A stretch of DNA of 64,000 nucleotides from Gyromitra esculenta (lineage: Eukaryota > Ascomycota > Pezizomycetes > Pezizales > Discinaceae): assembly GCA_038503075.1 (NCBI GenBank), contig JBCAML010000001.1:372001-436000 (forward strand). Reading direction: 5' to 3'. Shown in pieces: positions 37,679-46,250 of the stretch. A program made the position numbers and the translations under genes. Every line of letters starts with the position of its first letter. Within the stretch, counting starts at the first letter, position 1. The notes beneath the pieces were generated by a model. The model was not told the DNA's origin and searched no databases. It saw only the letters and a program-made list of their open reading frames with translations.

Positions 37679-38357
37679 TTAAGCGTCCAACCTGGCGGGG
37701 AAGTTTCCATTCTCTGCGATAATTAGCATATGATGTCATAGATTAAACAAAAAGAGAAAGAATGGGTGACGTACCGCGCTGAGTATCCCACCTCTCGAGC
37801 CAGGCATTGGGGCAAAGGGATCGGTAAGCAAGGTAGAACTGTGGTTATATGAATTAGTAGGCTAAAGTCACACGGTTGGCCTCTGGGAGAATATACCTGC
37901 TTGCAGGGAGCGAAATCTTCGCCTTTAGCGTTTACGCACTTGTAGTAATCGACATACTGCAGGACAAATGTCAGTTCTGGGTTTCAATTGGCGCTGGAGA
38001 AGATATCATGGCGAATCCGAGAAACGAGCTATATGCTCTAAGGCGACTATATAACGAGGGGAGAAAGAATGGACCAACGTTTTGCCAGCACTATATATCG
38101 CAAAGAAACTTAAATTAGCCATTACCATCTAGCAGAGAGGCCATGAATGTGTCCTTTGAAACAACTCCACACAAACTAAATAAGAAATTGGGCCCACAAA
38201 CGTGCTTGGTCTGGTTCTGGTGAGGAAATCGAGCGTCAAAACCTGCCCATAACTGTCAGTCCGTCGTCTGTATCCGTAACCGGGAACTGTACGATCGGCA
38301 CATGCCTGCAGTGACGAACTTGAAGGGCTTAGTTTCTCTCTCGGAGTCGTCGGGCAT
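37679..38357 (-). CDS. COX12: Cytochrome c oxidase subunit VIb
   Basis: A twin-cysteine subunit of complex IV on the intermembrane-space face. Six exons join in frame: 38306-38357, 38202-38242, 38079-38090, 37897-37956, 37775-37838 and 37679-37713 (87 residues). The product has KPFKFVTAGFDARFPHQNQ, then TKHCWQNYVDYYKC, VNAKGEDFAPCKQ, FYLAYRSLCPNAW and WDTQRENGNFPARLDA, matching the family along its length, with the CX9C (C34/C44) and CX10C (C55/C66) cysteines in place. Exon 3 is only 12 bases and encodes CWQN. Intron 1 starts with GC, not GT (GCAG|GCATGT). Both features are needed to make the conserved protein. It is divergent from COX11, with an ATTGG (CCAAT) box 68-72 bases upstream of its start. 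Confidence 0.95.
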
Positions 38358-38635
38358 GGTTGCAATTCAGGTGTCGGGGGGGGGGTGGAGATGTAGTGCT
38401 TTCCGGGTAGGCGCAGTGAGGGCAATTGGAGATGTGCGATGGTTCGATGTGGGTAACTAGAAGATCGGGTGAGGTCTGATTGTTTCCTGCCAAGACACAA
38501 ATGACCCCACCACCGTCAGCGGGAAGTTACCCGGTCAATCTTGGAAACATTATTTGTGGGCTTATTTCGGCGATACTATATTTTCGGACCGACGGCGGAT
38601 TTGCGAATTTCAATATCCCGACGAGGCCGTTCACG
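38358..38635. promoter_or_regulatory. Bidirectional COX12/COX11 promoter
   Basis: Only 278 bases separate the start codons of two complex IV genes. ATTGG at 38425-38429 is a CCAAT box on the COX12 strand; CCAAT is bound by the HAP complex, which controls respiratory genes in fungi. C-rich and G-rich runs near 38376-38386 are probably part of the COX12 leader. Confidence 0.6.
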
Positions 38636-39757
38636 ATGTCGCTCGCCAAAGGTATCTCGACTGCTAGGTGGACGTGCACAAAGTGTGCGGATATGTTGTT
38701 GGGGAAAAAGGCGTCGGGATTGAAGCTTCGGTTCTTCTCGTCTGGTATAGTGGCACGGGCAAAGGCGACGCAGCCCGTTTCGCAAACGATTGGTACTGGT
38801 GGAAGAGGACCTGGAAGGAAACCACCGAATGTGAGGGATCAATTCAGAGCAAAGAATGCGAGTGGACTTTACTATACACTTAGGTTTGTGATCACTCGTC
38901 TAGGTAGATCTGGCTGCCTATCATGTTCAATATCAATGTCAAGCTCATTCTCATCTTGTTTCTCATTCTCTGATTTGTGTCTATATTTATTTATAACTTA
39001 TCCTCTTAAGATCCTTATTAGCTCTCTTTAACTGCAATTAAATATACATCCACCTTCAAAACCCAATAGCACAGCTAACAATTGCACTAGTATAGGAATC
39101 GCAACCCTAACTCTTGCCTATGCCTCTGTCCCTCTCTACCGTGCTATCTGTCAACGCACCGGCTATGGCGGTACTCCTATAACAGATCAGACTAGATTCA
39201 CCGCCGAAAAACTCATACCACAGAAACATGCTAAACGCCTCCGTATTACTTTCAATGCTTCGGTTTCAGATGTGCTAGAATGGAAATTTACGCCCCAGCA
39301 ACGGGAAGTCCGAGTGCTGCCTGGTGAAACAGCGCTCGCATTCTATAAGGCGAAGAATATGAGCAAAGAGGACATTATTGGTGTTGCCACCTACAGTGTG
39401 ACGCCGGGGCAGGTGGCACCGTATTTCTCAAAGATTCAGTGTTTTTGCTTCGAGGGTTCGTATTTGCTAGCCCCGACCTCCATTCTTGGTTGGGTTGATA
39501 TACTGATGACTAGTTTTGGGATTGAATAGAGCAGAAACTGAATGCAGGTGAAGAGGTGGATATGCCTGTTTTCTTTTTCATAGATCCCGATTTCCTCGAG
39601 GATCCTCAGATGAAGGGAATTGAGACAGTCACTTTATCCTATACTTTTTTTAGTGAGTCCCTCGTAGGGGTATAGGATCTGAAAATCGAGTTTATATACT
39701 GATACACCAACAGAAGCTAAATACGACGATAACGGGATGCTACGGCCGACGCCTTGA
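38636..39757 (+). CDS. COX11: Cytochrome c oxidase assembly protein Cox11 (copper delivery)
   Basis: Cox11 is an inner-membrane copper protein that inserts the CuB site of subunit I. Four exons join in frame: 38636-38883, 39091-39455, 39530-39652 and 39714-39757 (259 residues). The N-terminus is a basic presequence. A membrane segment (IGIATLTLAYASVPLYRAIC) leads into the conserved CQRTGYGGTP. The copper-binding CFCF motif (IQCFCFE, about residues 199-202) is present, followed by MPVFFFIDPDF and TVTLSYTFFKA. The acceptor at 39090 rather than the later TATAG is required for the frame. In-frame ATGs upstream (38501 onward) exist but would overlap the shared promoter. COX12 is its divergent neighbour. 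Confidence 0.95.
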
Positions 39758-40108
39758 TTCTTTCTGTCTCGTGCTGCATTCGTTCACCCTAAAGAGCTAG
39801 ATTGTATAGTGGGAATTGTATTAGTTAGAAATCTGGAACCTTCGCTGTTGCAACTAAGATTGCCTAATTAGTGTACTTAGAACTATCTCATCCTAATCCA
39901 GTATTATAGTTAGTGTTGGATTTATTTGTGTAATAATCTGCTGGGGAGAGAAAACGGTGCATTGAACATTTCCATGCCGGGTAACCACAGCTACTTTGTT
40001 ACCCTGCCACCAAGCCACGGCCCCTGGAACATCCCAAGCTTCCGCAACAACTTGTCCAGTTACGTAGGCTGGAAGTCCACGAACTCACGATCCACTAAAA
40101 AAAAAACC
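39758..40108. other. Intergenic between COX11 and VMA3
   Basis: 351 bases holding the COX11 3' flank and the VMA3 promoter and leader. An A run (40097-40106) sits directly before the VMA3 ATG. No other feature seen. Confidence 0.5.
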
Positions 40109-40807
40109 ATGACTTCCGAGATGAACCCCGTATACGCGCCCTTCTTCGGGCTGGCTGGAGTGTAAGACACCATTCCCCTCCTCTCCATTCTCCCCCGAGT
40201 TTCTATCTCTTGTTCTGGGGTGGTGAAAAGACTGTTGACGGGTGGGTGGCTAACATGTACTCAACAGTGCCTCCGCCATGATATTCTCCTCCATGGGCGC
40301 CGCCTACGGCACCGCAAAGGTACGCGGTACACCCCCGCACACAGTTCAACTACTCCCACTGACATAAACGCGTCCAGGCCGGCGTTGCCATCGCAGGAAT
40401 CGGAACCTTCAAATCCGACCTAATCATGAAATCCCTCATCAGTACACTCCCCCCTCTCCCCTCACACCGCATCCTAGAAATACTAACACCCTATAGGCGT
40501 CATCATGTCCGGAATCATCGCAGTTTACGGCCTCGTAATCGCGGTCCTGATCGCCGGCGATCTCGGACCGAAGGGCTCCTACTCCCTCTTCTCGGGTTTC
40601 GTGCATCTTGGCGCTGGGCTCTCTGTTGGACTAGCGGGTTTGGCGGCTGGTTATGCGATCGGCATTGTGGGGAATGCGGGAAGTCGCGCGTTTATGGAGC
40701 AGGGTAAAGTGTTTGTTGGGATGGTGCTTATTTTGATTTTCGCAGAGGTGTTGGGACTCTATGGGTTGATTGTTGCTTTGATCTTGAACACGAAGACGAA
40801 TAGTTAA
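40109..40807 (+). CDS. VMA3: V-type H+-ATPase proteolipid subunit c
   Basis: This subunit forms the rotating proteolipid ring of the vacuolar proton pump. Four exons join in frame: 40109-40161, 40268-40319, 40378-40441 and 40497-40807 (159 residues, the usual length). Four membrane helices are clear: [20 protein letters not shown]; the helix around [40 protein letters not shown]; and [20 protein letters not shown] with the proton-carrying glutamate at about residue 140. The junction of exons 3 and 4 gives Ser where the family usually has Pro (KSLIPVVM). Confidence 0.96.
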
Positions 40808-41347
40808 GTTAATAGCTGCATGCGGTAATTGGGGCGTTATCTATTCTTCGACTTCGTGGGCTTTTTTCTTCTAATTTTTTTTTCGTGGTTCGGGACTTTG
40901 GGTAGAGTTTGGTATATGGTAAGAATGGGAGGAGTAGGGAAAGTTTATTGCATTGCGGACAGAGGCGTGTACTATACATATATTTATATCCGAGTTTTTC
41001 CTTTGTGGTTGCGATTGCATAGGCTATCGATTGAGGTTTCTCGCATTTGGTGGAACGTGGGGGAGAAAACGGGGACTGGCGTTGAAAAAAAGGAAATTAG
41101 AAGAGTGCGTGGTTCATTGGCTCTACATGCAATTCTTCTTGCGCTAGCTTAATGGACATTCTGGTTGCTTTTCAAGGCGATTGAAGCGCCCTGCTATTAT
41201 TCTAAAATCCCCACTCTGCGCACAGTGAATCGGGTACTACCGACAAACCAAATAAAGCCATCAAAACCCTAACATAGGTATCATACAGAAAGCCAGAAGA
41301 AACAAACGCTATAGTCACAATATAAATAGTCCAGTCATGAATCAAAG
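40808..41347. other. Convergent 3' region of VMA3 and GPI8
   Basis: 540 bases between two stop codons. T-rich and AT-rich runs suggest 3' UTRs of both genes. No gene seen. Confidence 0.5.
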
Positions 41348-42469
41348 TTATAACAGAGTTGAGCCAGCAACCCAAGCAACCCCACAAGCCAGCAATGCAC
41401 CAACACCAACTGCATTCTTGTTCCACCCTTCCTTCTCCTCCACCCGAACAGCTCCTACCTTTCTCACTGCTGGCCCAGTCTTCTCTTCTCGTTCAACACT
41501 CTTGCAGCTCCCATTCCGCCTCGGCATCGTGAAATTTACCGCCAACCTCGACAGCTCCAAAACATCCTCCCTCCAGCTCCCATCCTCGCCATCAACCTCA
41601 ACATTCTGCACATTCCCAAAGAAATCCGTAATAAGCACATCCTTCAGATCCCTTCTAAACAAATCCGTCCTAACCCCCGGACTCGAATGAATCTTCTCTG
41701 TGTCATACGAATCAAACAAGTCCTTCATGGTATGCTTCGAGCTCGCCGTCTGCACATTATTCTCCAAAAACTCAAGGTTATAGTACGTATACCGATCGAT
41801 AACCGCCACGCCCACATCGTTATCCGCATGGTGCGAGTAAGAGCTCTCATCGAGCTTACTCGACCCCGTAGCCAATATATTCGGCGAGTAGAATTTCGAG
41901 TACATGGTGTTCGCCTGACACGTATCGATCATGAACAACATCTCGTGATACCGTTTCTTCTCCCACATCTGCTCAAACGCGTCCGCGATATCAAACGCGC
42001 TGATTTCCTCCGCGTCTTGGAACTTTAGGAACTCGTTGCCACCGTGTCCGGTCATGTAGATGAAGATGTTGCTCCGGTCGTCTGTCAAGAGCCGTTTACT
42101 CCGTGGTGTGTCGGGCTCGACTCGGTCCGTTAGGAGACGGATGAAGTTCTCAACAGTCACCTCGTATCCGCGGTAGTCTACCTCGATGTTGTCGCCGTAG
42201 AGGTCGAGGGCGCGGTCGGCATTGTTGTAAACGGTTCCTGGAAAGGCATTGCGGGGATTACAGGCAATATCGTCAGAAAGCATGAGAATGATCTGGGAAT
42301 CAGGGATCCCGAGTCGCTTTACGGTGCGGTACATGGAGAGGACATTGGCAAGATGGCGGTAGTTGAACCAGAATCTGGAGGTCGAGACCAGGACAGCCCA
42401 GTTGGAGGTGTGTTGGGCGAGAGCACAAGACAGGAAGCCGAGGGGAAGCAGTAGGCGTGAAGGTTTCAT
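41348..42469 (-). CDS. GPI8: GPI-anchor transamidase catalytic subunit
   Basis: Gpi8 is the cysteine protease of the ER complex that swaps C-terminal signal peptides for GPI anchors. It is a single exon of 373 residues and the only conserved gene here without an intron. A signal peptide (RLLLPLGFLSCALA) leads into HTSNWAVLVSTSRFWFNYRH, a family hallmark. The caspase-like catalytic pair is His142 (YMTGHGGNEF) and Cys184 (MIDTCQANTMY). A C-terminal hydrophobic segment (VGVGALLACGVAWVAGSTLL) would anchor it in the membrane. I chose the ATG at 42469 because it yields the signal peptide; the frame stays open further upstream but lacks another ATG. VMA3 is convergent on the left; ZPR1 lies in tandem upstream. 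Confidence 0.96.
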   Translation of the reverse strand: MKPSRLLLPLGFLSCALAQHTSNWAVLVSTSRFWFNYRHLANVLSMYRTVKRLGIPDSQIILMLSDDIACNPRNAFPGTVYNNADRALDLYGDNIEVDYRGYEVTVENFIRLLTDRVEPDTPRSKRLLTDDRSNIFIYMTGHGGNEFLKFQDAEEISAFDIADAFEQMWEKKRYHEMLFMIDTCQANTMYSKFYSPNILATGSSKLDESSYSHHADNDVGVAVIDRYTYYNLEFLENNVQTASSKHTMKDLFDSYDTEKIHSSPGVRTDLFRRDLKDVLITDFFGNVQNVEVDGEDGSWREDVLELSRLAVNFTMPRRNGSCKSVEREEKTGPAVRKVGAVRVEEKEGWNKNAVGVGALLACGVAWVAGSTLL

Positions 42470-43040
42470 GGCGGGGTTCGGGGGGTGGTGAAGTTGGTGA
42501 TGGCGGTGGGTGTCGAGTCCGAGGGTTGAAGCTCCGTTGCGCTTTAGGGGCTCTGCGAATGCTGATAGCACGTGATTACCAATCAGCGAACCCCAACCCT
42601 AAATTCGCGGTATTCTGGCTTTTATTGCTATTCCTTGCTTATTTACTAACTGCGCAGTAATGTAAGAAGCATCATCTCATACCAGCTAGCTACATGTATT
42701 TTGGAGACTGTCTCCACATCTCGAAACACCTCCGGTTCCGCCTGACACCGTTACCGTGAGTTGAGTATTCTAACCATACCGTAGAATTTTACCCATACCA
42801 ACAATCGTCTCATTGAAATACCGATCTTCTATTGGATCTATATCCTCCTTGTTACAAATACAAGCAAAGAGATGCCTCGAAGACCCGAAGTATCTTCAAA
42901 AAAAAGAAAACCATTGACCCATTTTTGCTGTCACAACGCCTTGTTTGTCCGCGCGATATCGAACCACCCAAAAATCCAAACAGTAAGACAATATAAAAAA
43001 GACATTTGGTATACTTTTAAGCAGGGGCATAAAAGGCTCC
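42470..43040. other. Intergenic between GPI8 and ZPR1
   Basis: 571 bases with the GPI8 promoter and ZPR1 3' flank. A TACATGTA palindrome lies at 42691-42698, about 220 bases upstream of the GPI8 start. Nothing else recognised. Confidence 0.5.
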
Positions 43041-44660
43041 CTATGCCTTTTCTTCAACCTTCTCAGACCCATCCTCGTTATAGTTCTCAGTCCTCATATC
43101 TGTAATGCCCAAATCATCCTCCTGCTCCTTCGTCCTCGCTACATCAACAATTGTCAATTGCGGGTCCGGATCCGGGGCGTAAAGGTTCTGAACATAACTC
43201 GCGGCGAGCGGATCATCGAGGATACAGGTGAACTTTCTCTTCCCGCTCTTGGCCTCCATGAGTCCTAGGAAGAACGCCTCCCACCTATCACGTGTTTGTC
43301 TATCAATTGAGTCGGAGCTTTCGTCATTCACATCACCCCAGATACGTTGATGCAGATCATCATGGACTTGCTGAAGGAGACCTTCAAGCGTGGTGAAGCG
43401 GCCACCGAGAGTACCAGGAGTCAGATCGAGGTTGAGTTCGGGGCAATTCAAAGCACATGTCTCGGACTGCGAGTGATAGATTTAGTTAGATTTGAGTTGC
43501 GAGGGATGCTACCGGAATGGAGATGAAACCTACCTTAAGAATATCACGAGCCAAGTCTTCCTCATCTTCAACTTTGAGAGTGATTATACGGCCCATTGAG
43601 GGAACGGCTCCCCCAGTCTTCACTTCATTGCTCTTGTCTATGAAAATAGTCAGTAACACGGTTCCATGGCTAGAGCTTCATAAAAAGGAGAACCCACATC
43701 CACAAGCATCGCAAACAGTACTCATAATCACTACCTCCTTGAAATGTGGAATATCCACAAGCTTCATATGCGTACTACACGGCCTAACACAGCTCGGACA
43801 GCTCGCCGGGAACGTGTGGACCTCATCTGGCCTAATCTCATCATCATCTTCCGCCTCAAATTTCTCCGCATCCGCTGCAGACGTATCTGTCAAGCCTAGC
43901 GCCGTATTCTGTTCCGGAGTCCGGATATAGTCGTGTCTAATCCACTTTCCTTTCCCATCATCCGGTTTTGGCTCAATCCAAGAATTACCGGCTGGATCGT
44001 CGACCTTCACCGTGAACGGAAATCCCTTCCCATCGATCATCTCACGACCCTTAGTAATGAATTCAGAAATTTTCTCGTATGACTCAGGATCGCTATCCTT
44101 CCTCTTGGGCTGATCCTGTTCAAGATCCTCCAGGACTAAACCAAGTAGGCCCTCAACATTCGTGAGCTGCCCTCTTTGGGCTGGGATCTCGAGATCAAGC
44201 TCGAGGAATCGAGAAGAGCAAGTTTCGGACTTGACAATCTGTCTGTCAAGATCCTCCTTGTTATCGACCTTCAGAGAATACGTGCAACCACGTTCCTGGA
44301 TGATTCCGGCGGAAGTGATCTCATTGTTGCGGAAATGGCAGTGGGAACACTCGAAGGACATAACGACGACTTCGCGGAAGAAAGGAATACGGGTCAAGAG
44401 AAGACGGGTCACGCCCTGTTCGTGGCAGTTCATGCATAGCGAGTCTTGGGAGGAATTAGTTAGGGCAAGTTTCGGTCAAATAGTTCGTAGGAGCTGGCAT
44501 AGGCCGCGGTAGACATACCGATGTTATCCACAATTTGAGGTTCATCGACAGTAAAGTTCTCCTGCCCTTCGACAGTGTTTCCAGTACCAGTGACCTCGTT
44601 GACGCGATCGCCAATGGATTGGAACATGTCCTCTTGCTTGGACTCGGTAGGAGCAGCCAT
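43041..44660 (-). CDS. ZPR1: Zinc finger protein Zpr1
   Basis: Zpr1 binds and helps fold translation factor eEF1A and moves between cytoplasm and nucleus on growth signals. Four exons join in frame: 44519-44660, 43698-44444, 43534-43637 and 43041-43466 (472 residues). Two copies of the family module are present. The first has a C4 finger (SLCMNCHEQG to ECSHCHFRN) followed by its alpha/beta domain. The second has CPSCVRP to VCDACGYKSNEV followed by SETCALNCPELNLDL and GGRFTTLEGLL. The first intron splits just before the first finger and the second just after the last cysteine of finger two. The C-terminus is acidic. Confidence 0.96.
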
Positions 44661-45461
44661 TTTGTTCGTTGCTGGCTGTTGCTGGTTTGCGCTTTAAAAA
44701 GCGAAAGTTGGAAAGTTGGGGTTTTTAAAAATGACAGGAGCTTTTTGGAGTTTGAGGGGCTTTTATAGAAGTTTTTTTGGCTATGGGGTGACTCGAGATG
44801 CAGAAAGAGTTTTGGGTGGGATGGTGGGGTTTGGTGGGGCGTTGGAATTACTAAGAAAGAGCCTCATCAAGCACCCATCTCATCACAGTCATCTAACACA
44901 CACCTTCTACAGGAACTATTTTCTTGTATACTACTATTTCGCAAGCTCTTTGAGCTTGGTGGTATAATTTTTTTGGTTATCTGATAAATTCATGTACTCT
45001 AGCTTTAGTACGTAGAGGCCAACCAGACTCAGCCAACATGTTTAAGGCCGAGGTTAGCTCTGGACTTGAGGTTAGAGGTGCTACTCTACATGTAGCTATT
45101 GAACAGTGCGTCAGATCGATAGCACTTATAGACATACATGCACATCTATCAACGAGGGGGGTTAGACTTTCTCCGTAAGTGCATGCACTGTAGCTCGAGA
45201 TCGTTGAACCCCGATAGCAGAATCGTAGATCATGGTTGATCGATCATGACTCACTAAAGTATTGTTTATTCTTTGTCCCATTTATAACCAAGCGTACAAG
45301 AACCTGGGCCATAGCGCTTTGCGCCTATCTTTATTCCTCATATATTTACGAAATCTAAATAGTCTTTTTGCAGTAACTCGTTCGCAACAATAGCCTTTCT
45401 TTCTAGAATCTCTTTAGTACGACTACTGGTGTTGAATAGAACGATTATTCGTGATGCTCAG

Positions 45462-45628
45462 TATCCCTTACGCTGGTGCTTAGAGGCTGCCAAATATGTC
45501 AACCTCGATCAGGTAGATAAATGGATGATCTTGCTGTATTGAGGAGTTTCCTATCCGGATACGGGGCTGAAATGAGACCTTGCGCTCAGCCACCAAACTA
45601 GTTGGCAGCTTCACCAGCGTAAGGGATA
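45462..45628. mobile_element. Candidate MITE (17-bp perfect terminal inverted repeats)
   Basis: TATCCCTTACGCTGGTG at 45462-45478 is matched by its exact reverse complement at 45612-45628. Just inside, GCTGCCAA recurs in inverted orientation with a small offset, extending the similarity. TA is the outermost dinucleotide at both ends, so it may be the target duplication. The 167-bp element has no coding capacity. Confidence 0.6.
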
Positions 45629-45646
45629 GTAGTGAAGAGAAAACAG

Positions 45647-45766
45647 GATAGAAGAACGGGGGGTTTTTTTTTGTTAAATCATTGTTTCATTGTTTTATCT
45701 GGGTACAAGAATATCACATGCAACCGAAGTTATGGCGTAAACAAAACCCTGATAGAAGAACGGGGG
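45647..45766 (-). mobile_element. Small retroposon-like insertion with 16-bp target duplication
   Basis: GATAGAAGAACGGGGG occurs at 45647-45662 and again at 45751-45766. Between them lie about 87 bases that start with a T run (45664-45672) on the plus strand, i.e. end in poly-A on the minus strand. A long direct repeat plus an A tail is the signature of target-primed reverse transcription (SINE or other LINE-mobilised RNA). The body is similar to 35068-35131. Confidence 0.6.
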
Positions 45767-46250
45767 AAAGCCCCCATATATATAGTCCTGATAGACCCAT
45801 ATAAACTGGTTTATGGCGGGTTCTTTGGGTGCCGAATAGATCGGCCCGAGCAACCCCCATTAGTAGCGATGACATGCTACTAGGAAGCCTATAGATATAT
45901 TCCATATATCCAACAACTGGGACTGATGGGTGTCCGAGTGATATTTTGTGATACTGCGCTTAAAATCTAGGGTAAAGTTCGCTATTTCTATATTTTCCTT
46001 AGGAGCTACACGTGCGTGTCCTTCATATATGTAGACTTTTCAACGCCAGTTTGCATTTGGGGTAAGTTAGTAGATAAATTTATTAGTCAAAAGCCAACTC
46101 GCACTCCATGAGATTGCTAAACGTCGCGCTGGGAGTAGGCGAAGGTAGAAATAGCAAACTAGTTATGTACTGAGCCATTGAATAACGCGCCGTTAATTTC
46201 ACAAACGGACAGTAAAATAAATCAAACGCCTGTGCATGCGTTTCTTCCGT

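Larger units (their letters stand above)
44661..46250. other. Intergenic with a cluster of small repeats
   Basis: 1.6 kb with no gene. The ZPR1 promoter is at the left. A TACATGTA is at 45087-45094. From 45462 to 45766 a candidate MITE and a poly-A-tailed insertion lie side by side. Confidence 0.5.

Noticed and set aside
38501..38635. Upstream in-frame ATG for COX11
   Set aside because: It would place coding sequence through most of the short shared promoter. The ATG at 38636 already gives a typical mitochondrial presequence.
42470..42571. N-terminal extension of GPI8 upstream of 42469
   Set aside because: The frame is open but has no ATG, and the ATG at 42469 yields a proper signal peptide.
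45233..45252. Short palindrome around TGATCGATCA
   Set aside because: Ten bases of common palindromic sequence; expected by chance and with no supporting context.
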